DNA of 64,000 nt from a virus (IMGVR_UViG_3300035698_012119:16668-80667); one strand, 5' to 3'. Shown: positions 32,491-42,577, counted from the first letter of the stretch. Notes: a model not told the origin generated them from the letters alone. A program made the numbers and translations.

Positions 32491-34203
32491 TCAAGCGAAA
32501 AAGTCTTCCAACGTGTCAACCTTTGTGGCAGACCACCCCAATGAGTCGAGAATGTTTTGAATTGGATCTAGGAACACTTTTGAGAACTGCTTCTCTCTGT
32601 CAACGTAATTGTCTATTTCCATTTCAGCAGGAGGACTCTCAATGAACGATATTATATTTTCGCGAAGAGGATTCGGCAGCTTCAAGTACACGAACTTGAT
32701 TTTGTCTCCTGACTGTATAAGAGGATAACGATTGACGAGGTCATTGTCTACAGTCCACTTGTTTGATAGAAGACAACCACGGATGTGAATTGGACAGGCC
32801 TTTTTGTATATCGTCCTTGGATCAGCATAGCCATCCACGTCGTTGGTCCCAGAGACCTTAGCTATGTGTTGAACAGACAAACCAAAAAACTCCTCCTTGA
32901 AGTCTCTTATAAATTCCTGTGTCTCAGACTCGCCTTGCGTAACAATGATCTTAAACGCTTCAAAAAACTTCTTTCTACATATTTCTGGTGTAGAGCTTCT
33001 TGCCGCATCAATTCCCGTGACAGACACCTTTGGCTCATCATAGTGAACACCCTCACTATTAAGAACATTTAATATGTATCGCTTCTTTGCAACAAAGATG
33101 GCCTTGTCTGCAATCTTTTCACGTTTCATTTTCATTGCATTACGATATGCACCCATTCTTTCAGCTAAATCATCATACGCATCGTCAAGCAACGGCTCAA
33201 TCTTTTCTTTGCACACTTTGTCAATAAAAGACTCGCCTTGCTCGCGCGTAACATTGACGGTTCCAAACACCTTTTCGACGAGTGGACCAAGATTGACATA
33301 CACACTGTCTGTGTCGCAATACACACAATAATCAACATCTGTCGTTTTGAGCACTTTGTTTACGTACATGTTAATTGCCTGTGCGGCCCACTTGGTGGAA
33401 AGCTGTCCTGACGTTGTAATGCCCTCAGCCATGTCACTAATGTAGTAGATAAAAAATGCGTTGGCTGTACTTCCATAAAGTCCGTTCATTAGAATCTTGA
33501 TGGACATTTGGCTGTTGTGTAGCTGGGTTATCAGCTTTTTCAACCGTACAATTTCATCCTTCGTTGTTGCTATCTCAAGCTCAGACTCTGCCATGAGCAT
33601 CTTTACTTTGATCTCTGCACGTTCGTCGTAGTATCCTTGAATGATCTGAGGAATGATCCCCTCACGTTCTTTAGAGAAGCAAGCTCCATTTGCTGCTACT
33701 GCATACTTGGTCGTGTTTTTGTAGTTGCCGTCTAGTACAATCTGTTGTGACACGTCCTCTTTTACGTTGTGTTGATATGTTTCTGGTGACATGTTGTATT
33801 GCATCATTAAGTGCGGATAAAGGCTGTTAAGGTCAAAGGACACAACCCAATCTTTCATTCCCTTTTGTGGGTCCTTTACATATCCACCAACGATGCCCCT
33901 TGCACTTTCCTCTGATGCAGATTTGATGAATGGTACGCGTCCTTGATCCATTAGGGCTCTGAATATAGTGGTATCCCACAGTCCCACAGTTCCAAACGCC
34001 TCGTTAAAATTGACACCACTCTTGTATGCAACAGTAAACGACAGTGCAAGAAGAGCTACTTGCTCTTCAAACATCTCAACAAGCCTCGTGTCATACAAGT
34101 TGTAATCCAATCCAAGCTGATAATATTCACGATCGGCAAGGTCGGAATACTTGCGATGCATTTCAAGCAACTGCTTGTCCGTTAGGTCCTTCATATCTTC
34201 CAT
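32491..34203 (-). CDS. 43B: DNA polymerase gp43, C-terminal part (Exo III and polymerase domain)
   Basis: 570 residues; GGAG 5 bases before ATG 34203. It begins with about 20 novel residues, then Exo III (YNLYDTRLV, D38), motif A SFDLNSLYP (D124), motif B KILMNGLYGSTANAFF and motif C YCDTDSVYV with both catalytic Asp. The C-terminus ends in LEDFFA-like residues for clamp binding (T4 LDFLF). Together with the separate 34298-35344 gene it makes one complete T4-type family B polymerase. The split lies inside the exonuclease domain, so the two chains must associate to form the proofreading site. Confidence 0.95.
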   Translation of the reverse strand: MEDMKDLTDKQLLEMHRKYSDLADREYYQLGLDYNLYDTRLVEMFEEQVALLALSFTVAYKSGVNFNEAFGTVGLWDTTIFRALMDQGRVPFIKSASEESARGIVGGYVKDPQKGMKDWVVSFDLNSLYPHLMMQYNMSPETYQHNVKEDVSQQIVLDGNYKNTTKYAVAANGACFSKEREGIIPQIIQGYYDERAEIKVKMLMAESELEIATTKDEIVRLKKLITQLHNSQMSIKILMNGLYGSTANAFFIYYISDMAEGITTSGQLSTKWAAQAINMYVNKVLKTTDVDYCVYCDTDSVYVNLGPLVEKVFGTVNVTREQGESFIDKVCKEKIEPLLDDAYDDLAERMGAYRNAMKMKREKIADKAIFVAKKRYILNVLNSEGVHYDEPKVSVTGIDAARSSTPEICRKKFFEAFKIIVTQGESETQEFIRDFKEEFFGLSVQHIAKVSGTNDVDGYADPRTIYKKACPIHIRGCLLSNKWTVDNDLVNRYPLIQSGDKIKFVYLKLPNPLRENIISFIESPPAEMEIDNYVDREKQFSKVFLDPIQNILDSLGWSATKVDTLEDFFA

Positions 34204-34297
34204 AGAGTCTCCGAGATTGGTTATTTTTCAAAAAGAGGATTCATAGTACAACGAAACATTAATTCTGATGCTTAACAGAAATAGTAATGGACACAAG

Positions 34298-35344
34298 CTA
34301 GACAGAAAGTCCTCTACGCTGGATTTCTTCCAGCAAAACGTCCCTTCGTTTTACACACATTTCTCCATGTGTCAGTACATCATCGGGAAGGTCGCGCGAT
34401 ATTTTTACGTCCTTGGCTCCATCAGAAATGAATCGGTGAGTATCAACTTTGTTTCCGTGCGCCTCATAAGAAAGCTTCTTTGTGCCAAGTACAATCGTAG
34501 CGACGTTATCAAGCTTGTATGACTGCATCGTGCCGTACTTGTATCCGAACTTCTTAAATGCATTCATGTAATCGACAATGCTGATACCGCTAATTACGTA
34601 TGTTTTTTGCATCTTATTGAACATCTCGAACGACCGTTCGCGAACATGTCCCCACGGCGAAAGTCGTTTGACAGCAGCCATTCCAAGTATGTTTTCAATT
34701 CTCTTTACAATATACGTGATGTCAAACAGCTCGACGTTCCACCCCGTGACAACATCTGGATAGTCACTACACCACAAATCGACAAACCTGTTCAGCATGT
34801 CATACTCTGATTGACACTTGTGGTACTTGATCAATGAGGGATCAATTCCTGTTATAGTCTTTTCTGGATCGTAGTCTTTTGTACCAAACATGTAGTAATT
34901 AGACGATTTAGACGATTTAATTGCGACAGACGTAATCTCGTTGTCTGCAGTCTCCATGTCAGGCTTCTTCTTGCTGATATCTACCTCGATGTCAAAGGTA
35001 AAGATGTTAATCAGCGAAGGATCAAAATCAATGGTACCAGGATACATGTCATATGTGAAAGACGCGACGTAATTGGTATTCCCACACATGACCATGTTCT
35101 GAACGTCTTTGTACCTCTCCACAAATTCTGTTGCACGCTTCATGTCATCACACTGGATCGACTTCAATGGCCTGTCACCTATTAACGACACGTGCGATGG
35201 CTTTTGGTCCTCATTCTGACGATCCTCTACGTAGAATGTAGGCTGATACTTGACCTTCTTGTAGAACCGTTTGCCGTTGTCATATCCTGTCCATAGGATA
35301 TCATTTCCATAACGTTCGATCTTTGTGTACATCGTGTTGTTCAT
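34298..35344 (-). CDS. 43A: DNA polymerase gp43, N-terminal part (Exo I and II)
   Basis: 348 residues with AAGGA upstream. It holds the N-terminal domain and exonuclease motifs Exo I FDIEVD (D118, E120) and Exo II GWNVELFDITYI (D208). Polymerase homology ends near KKLSYEAHGN (about residue 290); the last ~55 residues are not part of the family. There is a 94-base gap with a new RBS before the C-terminal part. Split gp43 genes are known in some T4-like phages (Aeromonas group); there, as I recall, the break is further downstream. No intein residues are visible at either end. Confidence 0.93.
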   Translation of the reverse strand: MNNTMYTKIERYGNDILWTGYDNGKRFYKKVKYQPTFYVEDRQNEDQKPSHVSLIGDRPLKSIQCDDMKRATEFVERYKDVQNMVMCGNTNYVASFTYDMYPGTIDFDPSLINIFTFDIEVDISKKKPDMETADNEITSVAIKSSKSSNYYMFGTKDYDPEKTITGIDPSLIKYHKCQSEYDMLNRFVDLWCSDYPDVVTGWNVELFDITYIVKRIENILGMAAVKRLSPWGHVRERSFEMFNKMQKTYVISGISIVDYMNAFKKFGYKYGTMQSYKLDNVATIVLGTKKLSYEAHGNKVDTHRFISDGAKDVKISRDLPDDVLTHGEMCVKRRDVLLEEIQRRGLSV

Positions 35345-35402
35345 TGATTGTCCTTATATGATCTGCGTGGATTCTTCATTATGCATCAAAACGTACGAAA
35401 CA

Positions 35403-37133
35403 TCAATTGTCATCATCTGCTGATTCAGCCACTTGGGTGAAATTCTTCACCTTCTCGAACTTGAGGTGGCGATCAAATCGCTCAGTGAAAGCATCACCAC
35501 GGTGGGTAATGACAAAGATGTTGTCGTTTGCATTTAGCTTTTTGAGGATCTCAAGGAGCGAATCTACTCCTTGTGCATCGCTACCGCTGTCGAGTATCTC
35601 GTCCAGAATTAACAGGTTGGTCGAGACACTGTTTCTTAGTTTTGATAACGCTCTCCATGAGAACAGCAGGCTCAGGTTGATTCGCATCTTTTCGCCCTCT
35701 GAAAATGAGCCGAACGAAAACGTATCACGGAATCTGCTTTTTATCACTTCGTTGAAATTCTCGTCAAGATTAAAGTCTACAAACAACTCGAACCCTGAAA
35801 GATATTGATTAATTAGCGTGTTCATTATTGGAATGTAGGTCCTGACAATACTCGTCTTGATTCCTCCATCCTTTAACATTGTTGCCACAACACCAAGAGT
35901 CTCTCTTTGTTCGTACAAATCTGTCTGAACGCCTTCTAAGTCTGTCAAACTCGCCGCATATTCAACAATTCTACTTTGATCGATCTCCCGGACGTCCTTT
36001 TCAGCAGATTGTAGTTCTTCCTTGATGTTGTTTAGTTGATTGATGGTCATCTTGACTGACAAACGACATTCACTCGCCTTGGTGTGCAATTTCTGAATGT
36101 CGTCTTCTACGACAGATATTTCTTCCAGTCGTTGTTCCAGTGCAGTTTTTTTGTTTTGAAGTTGGACAATGCCATTTCCAAGCTCGACGCCTCTGCTTGT
36201 TTTCTCCTCAACAACAGCCTGTTTGAATTCGTGTTCAATTCCCTGCTTGCAGGTAGGACAGTTGTCATGTACAGAGTAAAAGTCAATCTCTTTTTCAAAC
36301 GTTTTTTGTTTTGTGTCGAGATCGTAAATCAATTCTTTGACTTTTTCGTGTGATGTCTTCTGCTTGGATTTATCACGGATCGTCGTTGCTAGTTCTGTAA
36401 TATTCGTCTCGTATCCTTCTATCTCAACTTTGTCACGCTCTACTGTAGTAAGATGCTCCGATATTCTTAGTTTGAGTTTATCAACCTCTGTTAGTTTGAG
36501 TTTTCGGATCTCTACATTGTGTTCTTTAGCGGACGTGATTTTCATCTTCAGCAAATCAACAGAATGGTTGTTGTCCGATATAAGCGTCTTGTTTGAGGAT
36601 ATCCGATCCTTTAGCAACGTGTTCATCGTACTGAACACTTGAATGTCGAGGAGATCTTCGATTATTTCCCTTCGTTGGCCTGTAGGAAGGTCCATGAACG
36701 GGACGTACGTTGCACTTCCCAAGATTACAATTTGTGTAAATGACTTGTAGGTCATTTTAAGAATAGACTGTTCCAAATAATCCTGATAGTCTTTTGAGGC
36801 TGCATCCTTGTTGAGTATTACACCGTCCTTGAGGACCTCAAATATGTTTGGTTTGATTCCTCTGCGAATTGTGTAGTCACTCGACCCTATTGAGAATTCA
36901 ACTTCGACGAGCATGTCCTTTTGGTTGACAGAATTGACAAGCTGTGGCTTGTTTATTTTTCTGAAACTACGACCATACAACACAAAAACAATTGCCTCAA
37001 TCATCGTTGACTTGCCTGCACCATTACTGCCTGATAGCAACGTGGTCTTCACGTCCGTGAAGTTAATTTCGACAAATTGATTTCCGACAGAAAGGATGTT
37101 TTTATATCTAATGTTCTTAAAGTGAATATGCAT
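35403..37133 (-). CDS. 46: recombination endonuclease large subunit gp46 (Rad50/SbcC-like)
   Basis: 576 residues (T4 560). Walker A GSNGAGKST (35-43), central coiled coils around the zinc hook CPTC (292-295), then SFGSFSEGEKMRINL (ABC signature) and LLILDEILDSG (Walker B). With gp47 it processes DNA ends for recombination-dependent replication. It overlaps gp47 by one base. Confidence 0.97.
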   Translation of the reverse strand: MHIHFKNIRYKNILSVGNQFVEINFTDVKTTLLSGSNGAGKSTMIEAIVFVLYGRSFRKINKPQLVNSVNQKDMLVEVEFSIGSSDYTIRRGIKPNIFEVLKDGVILNKDAASKDYQDYLEQSILKMTYKSFTQIVILGSATYVPFMDLPTGQRREIIEDLLDIQVFSTMNTLLKDRISSNKTLISDNNHSVDLLKMKITSAKEHNVEIRKLKLTEVDKLKLRISEHLTTVERDKVEIEGYETNITELATTIRDKSKQKTSHEKVKELIYDLDTKQKTFEKEIDFYSVHDNCPTCKQGIEHEFKQAVVEEKTSRGVELGNGIVQLQNKKTALEQRLEEISVVEDDIQKLHTKASECRLSVKMTINQLNNIKEELQSAEKDVREIDQSRIVEYAASLTDLEGVQTDLYEQRETLGVVATMLKDGGIKTSIVRTYIPIMNTLINQYLSGFELFVDFNLDENFNEVIKSRFRDTFSFGSFSEGEKMRINLSLLFSWRALSKLRNSVSTNLLILDEILDSGSDAQGVDSLLEILKKLNANDNIFVITHRGDAFTERFDRHLKFEKVKNFTQVAESADDDN

Positions 37134-38194
37134 TACAGATTCAAAGCCTCCTGATAGAGATCGTCGACCACGGTCTTGATCTTTATTTTGTTAATTTTTG
37201 TGTCAACCAGATCTATGTATGTGTGCATCACGTCTTTGGTATCTTTTGCTCCATCCATCACAACATCAACGCCAACATCAGAAAGATTTAAGACATCCTC
37301 TACAGCTTTAACATCTGCAGCATTGCTGTCATTGAGACGGTTCATGAACATATCATACAAGTAAGGATTGGTGCGGTTCTTTACCATTACCTTGACATAA
37401 CAACCATCTAACATTGACAGATCAAGAGATGTAATCTCATCAATTGTCAAGTCCGAATCATCGTACTCTAGCTTGTGGTGTATTGTCGACTGATTAGCAA
37501 CAAATGTCAACTCTCTTGTTTCACAATCAAGTAAGTAGAATCCGCGCTGTGAGTTGTAATCAGACCAGCTCATTTCGTATTGAGCGCCGAGATAACGTAC
37601 ATTACCGTATTGGGAAGGGTGATGAAAATGTCCTGAAAACACAGATTCAAAGTGGCTAAACTTTTTGTGATCGTCACCGTGATCACTGACAAACCCCTTC
37701 ATCATCTCAAAGCCTTTTAGCTCGAAATGTCCCATCAAAATGTGAGCTGTTGATTGTTGAACAGTGCTCATCGAATCAGCATAGTTTTCCTTTACGAGCC
37801 ACGGACACATCATTATCCGCGTCTGATCAAACTGAAGTTCGACAGGATCCTTCTCATAAACATGAATATTTTTGTACTCTTTTAACAGTAAAGACGATGA
37901 ATTCACATCGTTTGTTGTTGTATATGTGGTATCGTGGTTACCGAGTATTGTGTGCATGGTAATATTCTGATCGCGTAGCACATCGAAAAAGAATTCTTTG
38001 CTACGCTTCAGTGTTCCAAAGCTGATATATTTTCTACGGTCAAACACGTCACCAAGATGTAGGACCGTGTCCACTCCGTGTTTAGCCAATGTTGGGAAAA
38101 ACGTATCTGTGAAGAATTTAGATTGGTGATCAAGGAAGATCTTCGAATCGTTTCTTACGCCAAAGTGCGTATCGTTAAGTAGCGCTACCTTCAT
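37133..38194 (-). CDS. 47: recombination nuclease gp47 (Mre11/SbcD-like)
   Basis: 353 residues (T4 339). Metallophosphoesterase motifs: NDTHFG (D8, H10), GDVFDR (48-53), GNHD (85-88), and a later GHFHHP. It is the nuclease partner of gp46. It lies directly after the late sigma gene with a 3-base gap. Confidence 0.97.
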   Translation of the reverse strand: MKVALLNDTHFGVRNDSKIFLDHQSKFFTDTFFPTLAKHGVDTVLHLGDVFDRRKYISFGTLKRSKEFFFDVLRDQNITMHTILGNHDTTYTTTNDVNSSSLLLKEYKNIHVYEKDPVELQFDQTRIMMCPWLVKENYADSMSTVQQSTAHILMGHFELKGFEMMKGFVSDHGDDHKKFSHFESVFSGHFHHPSQYGNVRYLGAQYEMSWSDYNSQRGFYLLDCETRELTFVANQSTIHHKLEYDDSDLTIDEITSLDLSMLDGCYVKVMVKNRTNPYLYDMFMNRLNDSNAADVKAVEDVLNLSDVGVDVVMDGAKDTKDVMHTYIDLVDTKINKIKIKTVVDDLYQEALNL

Positions 38195-38197
38195 ACA

Positions 38198-38716
38198 TTA
38201 CTCCTCGCGCTTTTTAGCTTTTGCCTTGTCTCTTGCAAGTTTGTCTTCAAAGTCGCCAATGAAGGTGTCGATATAGTCTGCATCAAGACTAAGGTTCAAT
38301 CCTATCTCACTGCCACCGACGTGCGTTTCGCCCATTGCAAGTAGCGCCTGTGAGGACTTGAGTTTTGTGTAGAGGAACTTCTTCTCTTTTGCAATCCGGC
38401 GCAAGAAAGCGAACCAAATGATCTGAGTGAAATATGCAAACGGATTGCTCGATTTAGCTGCATCGAAATTCTCGATGTACAGCAGCGAGTTTTCTATTCC
38501 ATCCATAACCATGTCCTCTCTGAAGGAATATCCTGAGAAGTTAGGCTTTGATGATAGTCGATTAGAAATGTGGTAAATACACTCTCCAAGATAATTAGGA
38601 ACAACGGGAAGCTGTTTACTTGCATCTCTCGCATCTTGACAGTTCTTCTTGTGCAGGATTAGCGCTTCGAGAAAGTCAGGATTGTTCACGTAGTTTCTCT
38701 TTTTTCTCTTTTGCAT
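38198..38716 (-). CDS. 55: late sigma factor gp55
   Basis: 172 residues (T4 185). RNYVNNPDFLEALI matches T4 YNYVNNKELLQAII. SSKPNFSGYSFREDMVMDGI, then ENSLLYIENFDAAKSSNPFAYFTQI, is the sigma region 2 core. It directs host RNA polymerase to TATAAATA promoters; several such sites occur in the window. It is the first gene of the 55-47-46-43 run. Confidence 0.96.
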   Translation of the reverse strand: MQKRKKRNYVNNPDFLEALILHKKNCQDARDASKQLPVVPNYLGECIYHISNRLSSKPNFSGYSFREDMVMDGIENSLLYIENFDAAKSSNPFAYFTQIIWFAFLRRIAKEKKFLYTKLKSSQALLAMGETHVGGSEIGLNLSLDADYIDTFIGDFEDKLARDKAKAKKREE

Positions 38717-38736
38717 TTTGTACCCTCTGATGGTTT

Positions 38737-38771
38737 TACAGCGGTGCGGACGTTACATCCGCACCGCTGTA
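38737..38771. terminator. 14-bp hairpin between the PARP-like gene and gp55
   Basis: TACAGCGGTGCGGA / TCCGCACCGCTGTA with a 7-base loop. It probably ends or attenuates the late transcript from the PARP-like gene before the early gp55 operon, although no U tract follows on the minus strand. Confidence 0.75.
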
Positions 38772-38788
38772 TTTGTTAATTGTATATT

Positions 38789-41700
38789 TTAGGTTGTTGT
38801 CAACATCTTCTCTTTGAGATACGCTACGAACCGTTCCGCATAAAGAACCAGTCCATCACCTACTAAAAGATGAGCATATCGCTCGTCGTACACTTCACTC
38901 ATTGTTGCGCTTGGAAACACGACTGCAGGTCCTTGACTTGTTATGTCATAAAGCTCTTCGGGCAGTTTACCTTGTTGTAGAGCCTCTTGAAAATCGACAT
39001 ATTCAATTTCATTCGTTTCCACATCTACAATAGGGATCATTCCGTCCCTGAATATAAATGTGGTTGTTGGCGCAAAGTTGTCCATTAACTGTTCCGTAAT
39101 GTAATTTTTGAAGGTAGATACCTTGTTATTATTACAGTATACACCCTCAGCCAAGTGTTTGTCAACGTTTTGTTTTGTGGCTAACTCAACTTCGTACACT
39201 TGCTGAATGCGCAACTGCGCAGGCGGATTGAACACGCACCATTCAGGCGATCTGATACCACCACCTGCTCCAGGGACACCTGCAACCTGATAGTCTGTTC
39301 TTTTTTCCCCAAGGTTGACGTCCATCGAGAACAAATAGCCCTTTTGGCCTGCACGTCTTGAGTAACCGCCGTTAGAAACATATTGTAGCGCTTTGTCGAC
39401 CTTGTTGCTGAAATATATACCGTCACCAAGCATTCTACCAACAACGCCTGAATCAGAAGGCTTGATGACTCTGAACCCATATCTCAATATCATTGATGCT
39501 GCAACACCACCTGTACCATGGTAAGCAGGTTCTACTGTTCCATCACCAAACTTGTTTTTGCGGAAGTCGTCAAACAGAGGGTTGTCTGTTGTTCCGTCAT
39601 ATACGTTTAGAATCTTAGGAAACACATCGCCATGCTTTCCTGCATGATCTCTTTGAATAATGGTTTTGTTCAGCGCATTAACGTTTATAGTATCGTTTTT
39701 TGCAATCTCCGGTTCGGGAAGAATTGTCCCTTTCCGAGCAATTGTAGCTTTTGCGCGTGCAAAGAACTGTGTATACGTCTCGCCCTTCTTTTTCTTTGAT
39801 ACTGCGCCTGATACAATTGCAGACAAATCAATGTCGTTGTATAAAAACAGCTGCTTTAATCTATTGTTATCGATTTTATCGAACGGTTTAATCTCTCCGC
39901 TAGAAATTTCATCTATCAAAACTTGCGAGCCGACAAGTGACATTCTAATCTTCTGTACAACATGAGGTGCGAGCCCATCGATGATGTCATTGACATAATC
40001 TTCGACATCTGTGCCAATAGTGTCAAGAATGATTCCTGTTAACACTTCAACATATTTACCTTTCTCGTCTTTGCGGATGCTTTTATACAGTCCTACACTC
40101 ATAATGTATTTCTTCTGTGAGGATTTTGCGAATCTCATCCACTCTAATACTGTCTCTGATGTTGCACTTGAAAGAAGGTTCATGATAGTATCGCCACCCT
40201 TTGACGTATCAAAATCAAAACCGGTGTCTTTCTTTGCAACGATCAGTGACGCTTTGGCCAAAGCGTCACTGATCTTGTCTTTATCACCAGGCGCATATTT
40301 TGCGACACTTAGATTGCTGTAGAAACTGTTTCTTGATTCAAGGAAGTCTACTAACACTTGTGTATCAAGATCCCCAACGCCGTCACGTCGAACCTTCACT
40401 CCCACTAGTGCCTCATCGTTGGGGAATTTAGCCATCATTTGATCAAGATCAATGTTAAGCACTCTAACAACTTTGACAGTTTTATCTACATTATATATAC
40501 TATTTGAACCTATTAATTTGCCTATCAACGACTTTTCAAAACCTACATCTACAAGGTCCGCTGCATAGCGGTCGTGCAGCAGCTCAAAGAGCATGCCGCC
40601 GTTTTGAGGAGCCTGTGTATCATACACCTCTCCCTTTCTGAATTCTTCAAACAATTTTGGAACGATAGAAGCCTCATAGGTAGAAAACAAATCAGCTTGA
40701 ATGAAGTGTTGAGCCATCTTCTCAATACGGTCCATCGTTGACTGTTTAAGTCTCGTAGTTACATCGGTAACTTTTGATCTACTGTCTCCTGATACTATAA
40801 GCAATTCTATAAAATTTGCCTGCGACGCTCCAACAGTCACTGTATCGTTGTACACAGTTGATAAGAAATCTATCGGCTGTGCAGCAACAAATTCCACCAG
40901 CATCTGGTCATAATATCTTCCATATTGGATATCACCACTAGGATACGATCGCGTTAAGCCATTAAATGTGTTTTGAATAAGCATTTTGCTTGAGATTTCC
41001 GGATCAGAAACAATGAACGATATCAATCTTTGTTTTTGTTTTTCCTGAACAGTGTTTTTGTATACATCTGATAGAAGAGAACTATAAAATTCACCTATAT
41101 TGATTATACGCTTTATTAGTGGATCTTTTGCCTCTATTTCAAGTGCAGCGTTTATAAACGCTGCAACAGATGATTTGCGATAGGACGCCATTTTACCACT
41201 ACTGTATATCTGATCGACGAACATTTCAAGAAAACCAATTGGCGTATATTTAGTCTTCCGTACAGCATTAGCTTGTTTAAGCACTGGTGTAAAATCTTGG
41301 GAGGTGTCACGATCTCTAAAAGCTTCAATATAATTTTCAACGTTAGTCACAGTTTTATATATTGCTTCAAATGCTTGGCGAGGTGCATCAGGTAAATTAT
41401 CAGCATAAATCAAGGTATCTGCAAGATTGTATTTTGTTTTAACAAATTTAAGGGCCGCTGCTGCAAGTGCATCACTTTGATACATACCGTCCACGTGTAT
41501 ATCTACAAGGAGCTTTATGCCCTCATCAATCAATTGATCTATGTCGATGTTACTTGCAACTAATGTCTGCGCTGCCTCTCTTTCCTTCTGATCAATAGCA
41601 GCCTGAGCATCACGTGCCTTCTGATCAATAGCAGCCTGAGCATCAATCGCTTGTTGTGCTTGTTGTGCTTGTTGTGCAGCAGCTTGTTTAATCTGTTTTT

Positions 41701-42508
41701 GACGTTGATAATAACCCAGCTTCGGTGCTGTAGGCGCAGGAACAGCAGGGTCAACAGGCGCACCTGTCAGTGCCGCAAGCTTCTTCAGTTTTTGACGTTG
41801 ATAATAGTTCATTGGTGGTGCAACAGCAGGTGTTGTAGTGACCTGAGCTGACGGATCAACAATTGGTGTTGGCACTGTAGGAGCTGCAGGTACCGCAGCT
41901 GTGGCCATAGGAGACACTCCAGCAGGCTGCGGTGTTATTTCTGTCAATCCAAAGAATCTCTTGGCATATTTTTGATAGTCACCACCACCATCAACTGTAT
42001 TGACTCTCTTCTTCAATTGAACAGCAAATCTGGAAACATCAACAGCCGTTCCGCCACCACCTACGAAATCATCAAATACTTGACGCATCTTTGCATCTTT
42101 AATATTCAATCGGAAACTTGGAACCATCCCTCTAAGCCATCCTGCAACAACGTTCGAGTCAATAGAATCGATTTGGCCTGATTTCAACTTGAAAAGGAAT
42201 TTTGTTATTTCGTTTGCTGTGATGTCCTGCTTGAAGAATCCTGCCTCATGAGCCAACTTCACGGACAATGAAATGTCATGGTTATCATCGCCGATTGATC
42301 CAAGACGTACCTGTTTGTCTTTGCGCAAGAACTTGATAATTGTTCCACGTTGGGTAGGGCTCGTTGCGTTAATCATCCCCAGCATTCCGAGAAAGTTAAA
42401 CATGAAAGCAGCAGCAACTCGATCTTTATCTGCGAGTAACGCAGCTCTTTCTGCATCGTTAGAGTAAAGAGAATTTTCCCCAAGAAAAGATTTGAAGTTT
42501 TTGGTCAT
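38789..42508 (-). CDS. giant PARP-like ADP-ribosyltransferase, probable injected virion protein
   Basis: 1239 residues from ATG 42508 (AAGGA upstream); a longer in-frame ATG at 42556 lies upstream of and across the late promoter and is unlikely. The N-terminus MTKNFKSFLGENS resembles T4 capsid-targeting signals. Residues ~200-320 are Ala/Pro/Gln-rich linker repeats (YYQRQK twice, IDQK repeats). The C-terminal domain has the PARP H-Y-E triad: His997 in YHGTGG, Tyr1032 in LGDGIYFSN, Glu1089 in SPEWCVFN followed by PPAQLRIQQVYEV. It should transfer ADP-ribose from NAD+ to host proteins or nucleic acids. T4 Alt has the unrelated R-S-E type. The middle ~600 residues are helical and unknown. Confidence 0.8.
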   Translation of the reverse strand: MTKNFKSFLGENSLYSNDAERAALLADKDRVAAAFMFNFLGMLGMINATSPTQRGTIIKFLRKDKQVRLGSIGDDNHDISLSVKLAHEAGFFKQDITANEITKFLFKLKSGQIDSIDSNVVAGWLRGMVPSFRLNIKDAKMRQVFDDFVGGGGTAVDVSRFAVQLKKRVNTVDGGGDYQKYAKRFFGLTEITPQPAGVSPMATAAVPAAPTVPTPIVDPSAQVTTTPAVAPPMNYYQRQKLKKLAALTGAPVDPAVPAPTAPKLGYYQRQKQIKQAAAQQAQQAQQAIDAQAAIDQKARDAQAAIDQKEREAAQTLVASNIDIDQLIDEGIKLLVDIHVDGMYQSDALAAAALKFVKTKYNLADTLIYADNLPDAPRQAFEAIYKTVTNVENYIEAFRDRDTSQDFTPVLKQANAVRKTKYTPIGFLEMFVDQIYSSGKMASYRKSSVAAFINAALEIEAKDPLIKRIINIGEFYSSLLSDVYKNTVQEKQKQRLISFIVSDPEISSKMLIQNTFNGLTRSYPSGDIQYGRYYDQMLVEFVAAQPIDFLSTVYNDTVTVGASQANFIELLIVSGDSRSKVTDVTTRLKQSTMDRIEKMAQHFIQADLFSTYEASIVPKLFEEFRKGEVYDTQAPQNGGMLFELLHDRYAADLVDVGFEKSLIGKLIGSNSIYNVDKTVKVVRVLNIDLDQMMAKFPNDEALVGVKVRRDGVGDLDTQVLVDFLESRNSFYSNLSVAKYAPGDKDKISDALAKASLIVAKKDTGFDFDTSKGGDTIMNLLSSATSETVLEWMRFAKSSQKKYIMSVGLYKSIRKDEKGKYVEVLTGIILDTIGTDVEDYVNDIIDGLAPHVVQKIRMSLVGSQVLIDEISSGEIKPFDKIDNNRLKQLFLYNDIDLSAIVSGAVSKKKKGETYTQFFARAKATIARKGTILPEPEIAKNDTINVNALNKTIIQRDHAGKHGDVFPKILNVYDGTTDNPLFDDFRKNKFGDGTVEPAYHGTGGVAASMILRYGFRVIKPSDSGVVGRMLGDGIYFSNKVDKALQYVSNGGYSRRAGQKGYLFSMDVNLGEKRTDYQVAGVPGAGGGIRSPEWCVFNPPAQLRIQQVYEVELATKQNVDKHLAEGVYCNNNKVSTFKNYITEQLMDNFAPTTTFIFRDGMIPIVDVETNEIEYVDFQEALQQGKLPEELYDITSQGPAVVFPSATMSEVYDERYAHLLVGDGLVLYAERFVAYLKEKMLTTT

Positions 42509-42546
42509 TGTGCACGGTATCCTTGTGAAAGCTGGTGTGTCTTGCT

Positions 42547-42554
42547 TATTTATC
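42547..42554 (-). promoter_or_regulatory. late-type promoter GATAAATA for the PARP-like gene
   Basis: One mismatch to TATAAATA, 39 bases before ATG 42508. The neighbouring genes on both sides are early types, so this gene appears to be switched on late. Confidence 0.7.
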
Positions 42555-42577
42555 AAAACACTCCAGCTTCGACTCTT

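Noticed and set aside
34204-34450. Group I intron or intein at the polymerase split
   Set aside because: No R/S core motif such as GACTA...TAGTC and no intein end residues. A good RBS (GGAG) precedes the C-terminal part, which supports two separate proteins.
41560-41850. Direct repeats (IDQK and YYQRQK coding) as a CRISPR or mobile element
   Set aside because: The repeats are in frame and encode the Ala/Gln-rich linker of the PARP-like protein; no spacers of constant length.
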